DNA of 64,000 nucleotides from Pontederia crassipes (GCA_030549335.1 JAUKPH010000017.1:14097501-14161500); one strand, 5' to 3'. Shown: positions 14,757 through 28,189, counted from the first letter of the stretch. Notes: generated by a model from the letters alone, not told the origin. Numbers and translations are program-made.

Positions 14757-16984
14757 ATTCTATTTTACAATTAGTAAACTTATAAGTGCTCAGTATGTTT
14801 ATTCTGAAGAATATTTCAGTAATGCTGGACTTTGTTTTCCTCAGAATCTTATTGGTTGTGAACTCGTGACAAAAAATGAATTATTTCTCTTGAAATGATC
14901 AAGCTTGAATTAAGAATTTATTTTCTTCTTTTGTGAGCTTGTTGATGTTTTCTTTTTCCTTACAATCTCACAAGCTTTACAGCATTATTGAAACTAATTT
15001 TTGGAAGATGGAAGTGCAACAGATAACTTTAGCTACAGGGGCCGTTTATCAGAGGGAACCCTCGTTGCTATGAAATGACTGAAAGTGTAACGCCATTAAA
15101 ATTCGATCCCAATATAGTTGCATCGTCATTTTGACTTGACTTAATTTCATAAAATTTTACAACGAAAACATAATATAATAAACTTAAGACAATAATATCA
15201 TAAACAATATAAGACTTCATGGCTAAATAAAATAAAACTCAAGACAATATACTGGTCCATGGGCCCAATAGGTTCTAACGTATGTCCAACAAAAAATTCT
15301 TACAACATAATGAGTTCAAGTAAAATACATGCTACCTGTGCTGCTTTGTGAATTTGATATGATGGCCTCGACAGGCAAGTTGCAAAGGTCCTGACATTCC
15401 AAGTTTCCGAATTCACCCAAGCGAGTTTAATAAAACTCCAAGCAACGAGAAAACTCCAAGCAGTGTCGCGTGGAGGCTTTAGAGCCTCCCTAGTGCGCTC
15501 CGGCGAAGAGGCCTGTAACAATTAACATAAAAAAAAATATATAGATGAGCCAACTTGATATTTTTGGCATTATCATACAAATAGGGATTTTTCTTACTTT
15601 ACTTCGTATTTTCGGAGCAAGCTAAGAAGTTCTGAACTAAAGATTCTGTTAACATTGCAGATGGCACTCTCTTACCTCTTTCACACTTTGGGTCTATGTC
15701 TCCATCCCGGATTCTTCATGAAAAATGAGATGTCCCTCCACTGAGTACAAACTTACTTTCTGTCAGTCACCTTGCAGCTAACCATCTTCGTGTCATCTTT
15801 TCTTCTTCTGAGTGTCGATCAACAGGTAGAGATGGGAGAGTCAGTTTACTTGCTCGGAACCAGGACCGGAGCATCCCGCACGAGAACTAGTGAGACGCAC
15901 AAACCCCCCCTATTTCTTTTGGCAAACAAAAGGCTTTGTGTTGATCCTCAATCTCGTCACCTTCTGGTCTCTAGTGGATATATAAATAAGTGTTGTTCTT
16001 TCGTCGAAAGTGTTTTATCCTTCATCTTTCTTTGCCGTAGCTTACATAGCTAAAAAAACGCCAGTCACTATCTGAATGACTAAACAAATACCAGCTAACG
16101 AAAGCCTATTCGTTATGGGGAATCAATGCTCCGGACCGAATAGAGCGAGTTTGAGAAAACGGAAAGCGGCGATAAAACGGAGATAAGGGTAAGTTGGTCG
16201 GACATAGGGATAGAAAGAATGATATTACCTTCATAAAGAAACTCTGATCGATTCTTTACCTGTCATCGTAGCACGCCTAATCTCACATTCAGGCACTATC
16301 TACGCATGAGTTAGATGTGTTCATCAATGCACATTGGATAGAGATATGGGACTAAAGACTCTTATAAGAGTGCATCATAATGACATAATATAAGTAAGAT
16401 AACTTGGGTCGTAACCCGACCTGTCCATGTGCAATGTCTTCGTCAAGAGGCCCACACCGTCGAACCTAAGCCTTATTCATACCTGCACGGATCCATGAGG
16501 TGCAAAAAATTTCTCCTGTTAGAGTATGTTGAGGCCCATGCATGCTATGACATTATAACATAATCTCTATATGTCATGACATATGCATATCATCATCATG
16601 GAACATAAATCATATGCATACTATGAGCTACTTATGTATACTACATGGCATGTGAGCATATCATCATGACAAGATAAAATAACATGTAACATCATAATCT
16701 TTAAGTCAAGCATATCATAACTTATCATTATGCTAATGCATATCATGATCTTACCTTACTTTACTTTATCATCTTTCATCATGTCATGATATGATGTGAT
16801 AAGTGGACATTTACATTGTATCCTCATAGGTGCATACTTCATCATACTTTTTTAACATCTTTATTTTATGTCCCAAGTCATTCATCATTCATCTTTACTT
16901 AGATACTTTCTTATCTTGTTGATTGGGAAGACCATGTTGAGTTCGTGGGAAAATGGCTAGCTAGGCTATAATTGGGTTCGTGGG

Positions 16985-17165
16985 AGGTCAATAGAGACGC
17001 TACACTCAAGGGTGGAACTCGCCTCCTGGTTCCACGTAGGCCCAATAGAGATGCCACATTCAAGGGTGGAACTCATCTCAACTTATGAAAATGTCACACT
17101 CAAGGGTGGAACTCGTTTCCCTGAGAAATGCCACACTCAAGAGTGGAACTCATTTCCCCTCCTCG
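16985..17165. repeat. Short tandem array with CACTCAAGGGTGGAACTC core
   Basis: Four to five imperfect units (about 35-60 bp apart) share the phrase CACTCAAGGGTGGAACTC. The array lies within the LTR-type insertion. Function unknown. Confidence 0.65.
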
Positions 17166-17299
17166 ATTACAATAAGTCACCTTCACGCTAATGTGTCTTT
17201 TACTTGCTTTCATCAATACATACAATCATTCATACATGTTGCATATTTTAATCCTATTTAAGGTCATACATACTTCAAATCATACTATGTGTGGACATT

Positions 17300-17870
17300 C
17301 AATCATAGCCAATCAGCTTCCAAAACGAACAACCGTTTTGGGTAACAGTCGACCGTTGAAAGGGCATCGGATGATCGATAGGGTTATCAGTCGACCGTTA
17401 TGATCCTTTTGGACGATTGAAATCAGACTTTGGTTCGTTCGCTAATCACAAAATGTGACACTCTTCTAAACCAGACGACTGCTGAAATAACGGTCGACCG
17501 CTATAGATCTTTCGGACATCTGAAATGAGCTTCGAATCGTCCGCTAATCACAGAATGTAATTGCTACTCAAATCGGACAACCGCTGAGATATCGGTCGAC
17601 CGATACTTGACTTTCGGACGAACGAAATAAGTTGCTCGGACGTCCGCTAATCACAGAATGTGTCGAATGTTTCGACTACACATATCAGATGATCGTTGGT
17701 ATATCGGTCGACCTTTACATAGCTATTGGACGATCGAAATAGGGTGTCTGGTCGCCCGTTAATCACAAAATATTCGACCCTTTCAAAACGGACGACCACT
17801 ACAGAATCGGTCGACCGTCAGACAGAGTGCGAGACTACAAATGGTCTCTAGAACGGTCGACTGAGTCGAT
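17300..17870. repeat. GGTCGACC palindrome array
   Basis: About six imperfect units of roughly 100-110 bp each contain a GGTCGACCG(T/A) palindrome, a second inverted motif of the GGACGNNCG type, and the phrase CTAATCACAGAATGT. It is part of the LTR-type insertion. The same palindrome recurs in unrelated elements at 20515-20625, 28195-28525 and 29838-30122. Confidence 0.7.
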
Positions 17871-19182
17871 AGAAACACGATTTTTACAAGATTTCTTTCC
17901 AAATCTCACATACATCAACATTTTGAATACATATTAACTTCCAAACATCATATGAAGCATTTCATAACATTCTTAACACTCTAATCATGAACCACATGAG
18001 ATTTTCACATGAAGACATTTAACATGCTAATCAACATCATAATGTACATGAGCTTTAAATACTTTCATAATAAACCAACAAAAGATCAATGAACATTCTA
18101 AACTAAGCATAATGAACAATTCGAGTATGAAGTTATGAAACACATGTCATAATCATGGACAGCAATAGAATAGTAACTAAGAATCATTAAATGCACATTT
18201 TTTCTAACCCTTCACTATAAGAATAAGAGGTTTGCTCTTATGTCCTAATCCATACATTAAAATATCATTAGAGTGATATAAGGAGGTTTGGATCCCCTCA
18301 ACATACCTTGATTAGCTAAGCTTAACTCTAATCTTCTTCCTCTAGCTTCAATCCCCTCTTTCTCTCTCCTAATCACTAATCACGAGCTAAACAAGGGCTG
18401 CTCCAATGAAATGGTGATTAGAGTGAGCTAATATCTTGCTAATAGCTAAATGGAGAGAGGGAGTTACTGTACGTTGCTGTAGAAATACTGTAGCTTGGAG
18501 GTCTTTTCTTTGTTGCTGCCGACGGGAAGAGATTAGGGAGAGAATGTGGGGTGTGGAGCTGGATTGCTGTGGCAATTAGGGGGTGGAAGTCGGCTGGTAG
18601 GTGGAAATGAGATGTTAGGGCACTGTAACAATTTTTAGGTTAGTGGCTTATGGTGTTGGGCTTCGTGGGCTGAGTGCGGGTGGGCCTTTCATTGTATTTT
18701 TTTTTTCAATTCTTTCAGGATGTTACAGAAAGATGGAAGTGCCATGGGTGGTGAAATCCAATTCAAAGCTGAAGTAGAGATGATAAACTTAGCAGTGCAC
18801 AGAAACTTAATAAGGCTGTATGGATTTTGTACGACTACTTCAGAGAGGCTACTTGTATTTCCATACATGTCTAATGGTAGTGTTGCCTCCAGATTAAAAG
18901 GCAATGAAAATCATGAACCCTGGAGTCCAGGGAAGTGATGACATATTGTTTCCCTTCATTACAAATACTGATTTCTTGCTTTTATGTGGGCAAATAGAAA
19001 CATCATCTTTTCTTCTGCTTTTCCTTAGGCAAACCAACACTGGACTGGAAAACTAGGAGATGAATTGCTCTTGGAACAGCGCGAGGATTACTGTACCTCC
19101 ATGAACAGTGTGATCCGAAGATAATTCACTGGGATGTAAAGGCGACAATCATTTTATTAGATTAATATTTGTGAAGTCCTAG

Positions 19183-21268
19183 TGTCACGCCCGGGGGCAG
19201 CGCTTCCCGGGCCGTCAAATCACATTTCGACGCACGACGGGGCCGGCCTGACGGTGGCGTCACAAGACTTTCAATACAATTAATAATATTTATGTAGCAA
19301 AAACACAATGTGCATGTGGACCAATGAAATAATCACACGATATGATATCCAAATTTTCGATAAAACTTCATAATTGAACATGGCTAGCCTCATACATAAT
19401 ATGAATGAACTTAAACATTCAAGTTACATTCATGAGTCACACTTAAATTGCAAAGCCTAGCATGAGCAGCAAGATACAATAATTGAAATAAGGTTCTAAG
19501 TAAGTACATAAGGCCTACTAATTGGCTATGAACAAAAGAGACTAAAATCCTAAATATGCTATGCCATGTGCAACACTTTCTAGTCATGAGCAACAACGCC
19601 TTAGTCTTGATTTCCTGCAGGATCCGTTACAAGAAAATATATTTCATTGGAGTATGTAAGATCTAAGTCATAATATGAACAAATTGCATAATATGACATA
19701 AAACACTAGAATGGACAGTGTTAAGAATATAAAATAATAGATGTTACTCTTCCTAACGGCTTAAGCTTTTAGAAAAATTGATTAGCGTATCAAATTTAAC
19801 ATGGTATCAGAGCCAGAGGTCAAGGGTTCAAACCTCGTTAAGCTCTTATTAAAAAGTAATTTCCTCCCTTAGTTGTCCACGTGTTGGGCTTGGACTAGAC
19901 CAAAAGTTGTCAGCAGCCGACACATAAGGGGAAGTGTTAACATTATAAAATAATAGATGTTACTCTTCCTAACGGCTTAAGCTTTTAAGAAAATTGGTTA
20001 GCACATCAAATTTAACAGACATCAATATCAATAAATAATTACTATATAATTCAATTGATTATCTACGTGTTTTCTTAACCTATATTATATCAATTTTATT
20101 CGATCTTTAGGCTCACCATATTAAGTATGAACAATGCAATCAATATGGCATTGTCATTCCCAATGTGACACATGGTCCAATAGTATTCATGCTTAATAAA
20201 TTAGAGTCATTATATTATTTGTTATCATATGATGAGTGAAAGTTTGCACCAAGACTTTCAATATATGGTCCCCATATAGCCATCCCCAATTCTCATCATA
20301 TGACAACTCTAATTTCAATTCAATTCAATCAATAACAATCAATAGTGTGAGCTTTTAACAATTGGTCGGAGGACTGAATCTTGCCTTAGTCAAACAATAG
20401 TGTGGCTAGTTAGGCCATAGGGAATCTGTTCGTTTCCCAAACAATGGGTGTTCCGATGGACCGATCAATCGATATGAAAGCATCTACCTCCCAATAGGAC
20501 ATGCTCACTACCACATCGGTCGACTGGCCATGCTCGACGGTCGACCAGTCATATCATAATTTCTATACAATACGATTTACACTACCACACCGGTCGACCG
20601 GCCATGCCCGACGGTCGACTGGTCTATGCTGCAAAATGAAAACTAGACATTCTTCTTAGAATTTTCAAAATGCAATACAACAAGCAATTTGTCACTCAAT
20701 GACATGCTGGACACTCAAATATGACCAAACATGTTATCAATAGACATGTTCTAGCATGCATTGCCTACGTTTTTCATGAACCTATACATGCATCTAGGTT
20801 TTCATTATAAAAATATGATTTTCTAAGAATAGGACTACTCAGGCAGAACCTACATGTATCATTTTAGTTAATTAGGCTTAGATCTACCTTAGTATATGAC
20901 CAAGGTAGGGATCCACCTTACATACCTATTTCTTCCTCAAAAGACTCAATGTTGATTTCCTCCTTGCACTCTTCCACTTCTTCTTTTCCTTCTCTCCTAG
21001 TTAGGTCTAGCAATTCCTTCTTTTTGCTCTAAGCCCTTGTCTTCCTCTTGTTAATTTGCTTCCAAGAAGAAGATGAACCTCAGGTCAATCTCGGATTGGA
21101 ACTCTAGGACACAAGAGCTAGGGCAGAAAACTTTTGGAATGGGAAAAATGGTAGAGAAATAGGTTTGGTTTGGCTTATATACCAATTGGGCAGAACATTA
21201 GTGCATTTGGGGGTGGAATAGGGTGCAGCCAGGTGTCATTTTCTCTCTCCCAACTTGTCGGTGTTAAT
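19183..21268 (-). repeat. 3' LTR of the chromovirus
   Basis: Begins TGTCACGCCCGGGGGC. The right end is eroded (GTGTTAAT instead of GTGTTACA). It matches the right LTR except for the TRIM insertion. A GGTCGAC(C/T) palindrome pair region lies at 20515-20625. Confidence 0.8.
19719..20017 (+). mobile_element. TRIM retrotransposon, 299 bp
   Basis: Two direct terminal repeats of 83 bp (19719-19801 and 19935-20017), both TGTTAA...TTTAACA, enclose only 133 bp. A perfect initiator-Met tRNA primer site TGGTATCAGAGCC starts at 19802, the base after the left repeat. A purine tract (AAGGGGAAG, 19926-19934) abuts the right repeat. Target duplication is GACAG/GACAT. The other chromovirus LTR (about 27545-27570) has the empty site. 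There is no coding capacity. These are the defining features of terminal-repeat retrotransposons in miniature. Confidence 0.93.
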
Positions 21269-21274
21269 TGAATT

Positions 21275-24200
21275 TAACACTTACCGAAAAAGATGTGGAA
21301 ATTTCTTTCTCATTTCATCCTCGAGTTCCCAAATAGCTTCTCGGCCTCGACGATGTTGTCATGCAATCTTTACCATTGGCACAATCTTGTTGCGCAAATG
21401 TGTCTCGCTGAATTCCAACACTTCAATTAGGTATTCTTCATATGTCAAATACTCTTTAAAATTTGGTTCCTCCACAATAAGTAGATTGGAAGAATTATGG
21501 TTGTACTTTCGTAACATTGATACGTGAAATACATTGTGAATGGCCGCATAAGATGGTGACAACGCCAATCTATATGCGTCTTCATCAATTCTATCCAATA
21601 TTTAGAAAGGCCCAATATACCACGTACTTAGCTTTCCTTTCCGGCTGAATCTCATAACCCCTTTTGTTGGTGAAGTCTTCAAAAGAACATCTTCACCAAT
21701 TTAAAATTTCAACCCTCTTTTCTTCAAGTCGGCATAGCTCTTTTGTCGACTTTGGGCAGCTTGCATTCTTTCTTTAACTAGCTTCACTTTTTCAGCATAT
21801 TGTTCCACAATATCCGGTCCTAAAAGTGGTCATTCTCCCACTTTCGATCAGCATATGTGAGACCTACACGGATGATCATATAAGGCTTCAATCGGTGCTA
21901 TCTTTATTGTCGAATGATAGCTATTATTGTAAGCAAATTCGACCAATGCTATGTGTTCATCACATGAACCTTGCCAATACAAAGAACATACTCTCAACAT
22001 GTCTTCCATAGTTTGAATTGTTCTTTCGCTTTGGTCATCCGATTGCGAATGGAATGCGGTGCTATAATTTAGGGTTGTCCCAAATGCATTTTTGAATCCT
22101 TTTCAAAATCTACTAGTGAATCTTGGATCCCTATTCGACACAATGGAGAATGAAATTCTATGAAGTCAGATAACTTCCTTGACATAAAGTGCCACCAAGC
22201 TGTTCAAAGATTACTTTATCCTTATAAGCAAGAAGTGCGCTAATTTTGTGAATCTGTCCACAATCATCCACACCAAGTCATTTTCATTGTTCGTTCTTGG
22301 CAAGTCAATGAAATCCATAGTGATATCTTCTCATTTCCATTCCGGAAAATTCAAAGGATGGAGTAAACCGAGTGGTCTTTAATGTTCAACTTTCACTTGT
22401 TGACACACTAAACATTTGGAGACGAACTCGGCTATTTTCTTCTTCATATTATTCCACCAAAAATTTTTTTGCACGTCCTTGTACATTTTTGTGCTTTCGG
22501 AGTGGATTGCGAATTATGACTTGTGACATTCACCTAGTACCTCTTGTTTGAGCTTTTCATCACTTGGAACCAAAGCTTATTTCAGAATCGAATTGCGCCA
22601 TCACTTCCAAATCTAAAACACGTGTGGTCTTTATGACAAGACTACCATGTGTTGAAATTCGGGATCTCCTCTTTGTGCTTGCACGATTTGGTCAAAAAGA
22701 TTAACTCAAATCTCATATTGAACTATTAGCATAGTTCGACCACCAATTGGAGTGGCACTCCATTGTATGATACTCACTATCATATTCCATCTATGCGCTT
22801 TCAAACATGCCATTTTTCCAATTTCTAGCTTAAGGCATCCACCACCACGTTTGCCTTTTTCGGATGATATGTGATGCTAAATTCATAATCTTTTAAAATT
22901 TTCAGCCACCGTATTTGCCTCATATTCAGCTCCTTTTGTGAGAAGATGTATTTCAAACTTTAATGATCCGAATACACTTCAAATTCTTCTCCGTATAAGT
23001 AGTGTCTCCATGTTTTTAATGCAAACACCATTGCTGTCAACTCTAAATCATAAGTGGGATAATTCTTTAGTTACCTAGATGCATAAGCAACCGCACTCTC
23101 ACATTGCATAAGAACACACCCTAGTCTGGAACCACATGCATCGCTATAAATCACAAATCCACCCTGCTCGATGGAATTGTGAGAATCGGTGTCGATGTAA
23201 GTCTTCTCTTCAACTCAAGAAAACTTTCTTCACATACTTGGGTCCACACAAATTTTTCTCCTTTCTTTGTAAGCCTTGTCAAAGGTGATGAAATTTTGGA
23301 AAAGTTTTGTATGAACCTCCGATAATATCCCGCTAAGTCAAGAAAACTTCTAATTTCAGTCACCGTGGTTGGTTGTTCCCAATTGATTACCGCTTCCACC
23401 TTTGCTGGGTCCATGAAAATGTCTTCTCCTAAGATAATATGGCCTAGGAACACCACTTGGTCCAGTCAAAATTCACATTTTGATAACTTGGCAAACAATC
23501 GATGCTGTCTTAAAAGTTCCAGTACTATTTGCAAATGTTGTCGATGCTCCTCGGGACTAAATGAATACACCAATATGTCATCCACAAATAGATGACAAAT
23601 CTGTCCAAGAATGGTTTAAAAACCCTGTTCATCAAGTCCATAAAGACTGCAAGAGCATTCGTTAGTCCGAAAAGGACATACCTCGATCTAAAGGTTTTAG
23701 GTACATTATCATCAGTTATACGTAGCTTATGGTAGCCGTTCCTTAAATCAATTTTTGAGAACACCGTTGCCGATGATAATTGATCAAACAAATCGTCGAT
23801 GCGGGACAACGGGTACTTGTAGCCTTGTTGAGCATCCTTTAATAGATGCATAACCTTAAAGAACCATCTTTCTTCTTCATGAATAGCATTGGTGCGCCCC
23901 ATGAAAACACAATTGGTCGGATAAAACCTTTATCCAATAACTCTTACAATTGTGTCTTCAATTCATACATTTCAGCGGGTGCCATTTGGTATGGAGGCTT
24001 TGTGATGGGTTGTGTTCTCGGTACTACTTCTATGTGAAATTCGATCTCTCGTTCCGGTGGCAGTCCGGGTAGCTCTTCGGAAAACACATCCGGGTAGTCT
24101 TGGACTACATTAATCCATTCCAAAGCTTGAGGTTGCAGGTCATTCATTGTGACACTTGCAAGAAATCCCTAACAACATATTTTCAACAATTTATTAGCTT

Positions 24201-25720
24201 TTATTGCTGAAATCAACACTTTCTTTTCATTGGATGGGGTCCCTCGGATTACTATTTGTTGTCCGTCAATGGTAATAACCACTATTTTTTTTTCTTTACA
24301 AAAGCCATGCACATCATAATAGGAAAGCCAACCCAAACCTATTATGACGTCATAATCTACCATTGGAATTACTACCAAATTAGTCGGCAAATTATAGCTT
24401 TCAACTTGTACGAGCATGTTAGGAATATACCTCCTTGTAGAAGCATCCCCAACTGGAGTCAATATCTCCATTTCTCAAATTATTTTCCTCATTCTAACAT
24501 TGAGTAACTTAGCAAAATTATAAAAATGAACGAGTGTGTGGCACCCGTGTCAAACAATATGTTAGCATGATGATTTGCTATTAATAAATTACCTTAGATG
24601 ACATCGTTAGAGGGTTGAACCTCCTTGCCTTGTATAGTGTAAACCCTACCATGGGTCCTTGGTGGGGTCTCCTCCATCTTTTCTTTGCCTTTGTTTTGGG
24701 GGCACTATCTTTTTATTGAGCAATCTTTCACTCAATGTTCTTGCTGTTCACAATTCAAACACTCTCCAAATTCATGATAGCACTTCCCAAGATGTCTTTT
24801 CCCACACGAGGACAAGTGTTAGGCCTACCCTTGCTGCTGTCCTCCCTTCTTGAAGGGTAGCTTGGCTTCTTTGGGGACTTCTTCTTGCTGTACCCCTCTT
24901 TCTTAATAGCCCCCTTTTCCTTGGAAGCATTCCTTAGTTCTTTGAAATATCTTTGGAGGTTGGTCGCTCGTCCAATAGCTTTTTTGAGAATTTCGAGTGG
25001 TTCTCCATATTTTACTTGCCTTCTTAGTGCCGGGTTCAGCAACAATAAACCTCATTACCCTTATATTTTCTTTCCGTAAGAAAGGACTATACTTCTCCAA
25101 GCTACTTTGCTTATGTACTCAGTTAAGGACATGTTGCCTTGTTGCAAGTTGGTGCACTCTCTTTGCTTCAGCTCCTTTACATGTGGAGGAAGATATCTTC
25201 AAAGGCTTCCACAAATTCCTTTCAACTTATATCTTCTTTCTCTTCAAGTTCAGCCTTCAATGCGGTCTTCCACCAAATCCTCCCTTGGCCCACAAGTTGA
25301 TATGCGGCGAGTTCTACTTTGTATTTATCTTTGAAGCGAACTACATTCAACTTTTTTGAAATAATGTCTAGCCATACTGCTACCTTATCTGGATCTCTCT
25401 CCCCATCGAATGTGGGTGGGTTGGTCTTCATAAACTTTTCACATGTGGACTACCTAGAGTCATTAGACCTCCTACTCCATGATTTTGCCAACTTACTAAG
25501 AGTTGTCATTAATTTCTCCTCATCTACTGGGCCTTCATCCCGGCTGGGCTCTTTGCCTCTATACCCCGATTGGTGCTCATGATTCCTCTCACGGCTAGCC
25601 CTATGGGAAGAACTACTCGTATGACTCTTTTCACGGCTCCTTTCTTGGTTGGTGCAGTGAGATGGATTTTCTTGTTCCATGTTTATGAAAATCAAACCAT
25701 TTTCCATCATTAGATTCATT
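21275..25720 (-). pseudogene. Chromovirus gag-pol, frameshifted
   Basis: Reading leftward on the minus strand, the order is as follows. Gag (25720 to about 24900) has the PPTFDGERDPDKVAVWL and IWWKTAL blocks, then a degenerate zinc knuckle near 24780-24830. Protease has the DTGAT active site at about 24538-24556. Reverse transcriptase spans 24150-23150; its FVDD box near 23560-23590 is in a different frame from the sequence before it. RNase H follows to about 22850. Integrase (about 22720-21620) shows FHSQSDDQSER and EFAYNNSYHSTI. The C-terminus has RIDEDAYRLALP-like sequence and a chromodomain ending IWELEDEMRKKFPHLF. This order (integrase last, chromodomain present) identifies a plant chromovirus. 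Multiple frameshifts and stops make it non-functional. Confidence 0.88.
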
Positions 25721-25867
25721 ATAAATCAATATGCACATTAAGGATGTAATACCAATATGTATTTCTTAATCATTGGCCGCTGCTCATGACAATTGCACAT
25801 GGACTTAACCTCTAGGATACTTAACTTAGACTATAAGTTAGAACATTTCTTGGCTCTTCTAAACTTA

Positions 25868-25882
25868 GGCTCTGATATCTAA
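25868..25882 (-). other. Primer-binding site of the chromovirus (tRNA-iMet type)
   Basis: Next to the 5' LTR, the minus strand reads GATATCAGAGCC, one substitution from the initiator-Met primer site (TGGTATCAGAGCC core). Confidence 0.6.
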
Positions 25883-26230
25883 GCTGTCAAGCCCTCGGGG
25901 CAGTGCCTCCTGCGTCGTCGAATCACATTTCGTCGCGCGGCGGGGCCGGCCCGATGGCGGCGTTACAAGGCTTTCAATACAATCAATAATATGTATGTAG
26001 CAGAAACATAATGTATAATGCATGTGGACCAATGAAATGATCTCACGATATGATATCCAAATTTTTGATAAAACTCTATAATTGAACATGGCCAGCCTCA
26101 TACATAATATGAATGAACTTAAATATTCAAGTTAGATCCATGAGTCACACTTAAATTGCAAAACCCAGCATGGGAAACAAGATACAATAACTGAAATAAG
26201 GTTCTAAGCAAATACATAAGGCCTACTAAT

Positions 26231-27367
26231 TAGGGCAGAGCAAACCCGAGATCGGGTCCGGGTCTAGGCAGACCCGGTCCTGGCCCGACTTTTGCCGGGT
26301 CGAAAATTTTTCGACCCGATACCGGACTCGGACCCGGACTCGGCCGGGTCAGACCCGATAGACCGGGAATCGAACCGGGTTTGCGTCCGGGAATCTGAAA
26401 TGTTGGCAGGTGGCGGCCGATCCGATCACTGGCTGCCAGATTCGGCGCCTGGCAGCCGAATTTGGCCGCCAGATTCGGCGCCTGGCAGCCGAATTTGGCC
26501 GCCAACGATCGATGAGCGGCCGGATCAGGCACTGACGCGGCCAGATCCAGTTGCCTGGCGGATCCAACGGTCGGATCTGGCCGCCAGTGGCTGATCCGGC
26601 CGCGCGAGCGGCCGATCCGCATCGCCAGATCTGACTGTGTGGCCGATCCGGCCGCCAGGCGACCGGATCTGGCCGTAGGCGGCCGATCAAGCCGCCAGGC
26701 GGCCGGATTGGCCGACAGCTGCCAGATCTTACCAGATCTAGCAGCTGTCGGCCGATCGTCTGCCTGGCGGCCAGATCCAACCGATCCGACTGCCAGGCGG
26801 CCAGATCCGCCAGATTCGGCCCCAGGCGACCGGATTTGGCCCCCAGGCGACCGGAGTAGAGAGAGAGTCAGGAGACGGGAGGAGAGGACGGCCGGAGTCG
26901 AGGGTCGCCGCCATCGCCGCCGCCGTCGCCGTCGCCGTCGCCGCTGCCGCCGCCGTCGCCGCTGCCGCCGCCGTCGTCGTCACCGCCGCCGCCGCCGTCG
27001 CCGTCGCCGCCGCCGCCGCCGTCGCCGTCGCCGCCGCCGCCGTCGTCGCCGCCGTCGTGAGAGAGAGGGAGAGGGGGAGAGAGAGGGAGAGGGCGAGAGG
27101 GCGAGAGAGAGGGCGAGAGAGAGAGGTGGGAGAGAGAAAGAAAAAGACTGAAATGAGAGGTGAAAAGAGAGAGTGGATTTATATAGTAAGTGATATCGGG
27201 TCGGGTCCAGGTCGAGTATCTGCATTGTAGACCCGGTCCCGACCTGATACCGATAGGTTTTTCATTTCAAAGACCCGGTCCCGGCCCGGATCTAATCCGG
27301 ACCAGGTTATTTTCTCGGTTTTTCGGGTCGGGCCGGGCCGAGTCGACCCGGCCCGTGCTCAGCCCTA
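26231..27367. mobile_element. Non-autonomous hAT-like element, GC-rich, 1137 bp
   Basis: Terminal inverted repeats TAGGGC(A/T)GAGCA and a perfect 8-bp target duplication CTACTAAT (26223-26230, 27368-27375) fit the hAT superfamily. The empty site is seen in the other LTR near 19515. Subterminal zones are full of GGGTCGGG/CCCGACCC motifs. The middle has a repeated GATCCGGCCGCCAGGCGG-type array (26400-26850), a (GCCGTC)n tract (about 26905-27055) and a GAGAGAGG tract. Long open frames exist on both strands but are low-complexity (Arg or Ala/Thr runs). No transposase is visible. Confidence 0.88.
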
Positions 27368-28189
27368 CTACTAATTGGCCATGAACAAAAGAGACTAAAA
27401 TCTTAAACATGCTATGCCATGTGCAACACTTTCTAGTCATAAGCAACATCGCCTTAGTCTTGATTTCCTGTAGAAAAATACATTCCATTAGAGTATGTAA
27501 GATCTAAGCCATAATATGAACAAATTGCATAATATGACATAAAACACTATAATTGACAACAATATCAATAAATAATTACTATACAATTCAATTGATTATC
27601 TAGGTGTTTTCTTAGCCTAAATTATATCAATTTCATTCGATCTTTAGGCTCACCAATATTAAGTATGAACAATGTAATCAATATGACATTGTCATGCCCA
27701 ATGTGACTCATGGTCTAATAGTGTTCATGCTTAATCAATTAGAGTCATTATCTTATTTGTTGTCATATGATGAGTGAAAGTTGCACCAAGACTTCCTGTC
27801 CCCATATAGCCATCCTTCAATTCTCATCATATGATAACACCAATTTCAATTCAATTCAATTAATAACAATCAACAATGTGAGCTTTTAATAATTGGTCGG
27901 AGGATTAAATATTACCTTAGTTGAGCAATAGTGTGTCTAGCTAGGTCATGGGGAATCTGTCTGTTCGCCAAATAATGGGTGTATCGAAGGACTGATCAAT
28001 CAATATAGAGGCATCTACCTCCCAATAGGATATGTTCATCAGTTACGTTCCTCCGACGAGTTCATTCAATCAATCAATACATCATTACGTTAGCCAATTC
28101 TATTTACGGCTGAGCATGCATATCGATATCAGCTAGATTATCAATCAATTTTCCATAAGGATAAGACTTACAGGTTCTGTTCCTATGTT

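Larger units (their letters stand above)
15086..18727. mobile_element. 3.6-kb LTR-type insertion (solo LTR or small element)
   Basis: It starts TGTAACGCC and ends GATGTTACA and is flanked by a perfect 5-bp duplication GAAAG (15081-15085, 18728-18732), which is LTR-retrotransposon behaviour. No pol or gag was recognised inside, and no internal LTR pair was found, so a very long solo LTR is the simplest reading. Terminal sequences resemble the LTR family of the chromovirus at 19183. It contains two local repeat arrays, listed separately. Confidence 0.75.

Noticed and set aside
15650..16200. Possible organelle-derived (mitochondrial-like) segment inside the 15086-18727 insertion
   Set aside because: Composition and phrasing differ from the surroundings, but I could not match it to a specific organellar gene. 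A BLAST search against plant mitochondrial genomes would decide.
19802..19850. tRNA gene suggested by TGGTATCAGAGCC and GGGTTCAAACC
   Set aside because: No cloverleaf can be folded. The first motif is the primer site of the TRIM element.
26230..27225. Long open frames (up to 170 codons) in the GC-rich hAT-like element
   Set aside because: They are by-products of triplet and GATCCGGCC arrays, overlapping on both strands, with runs of Arg or Ala/Thr.
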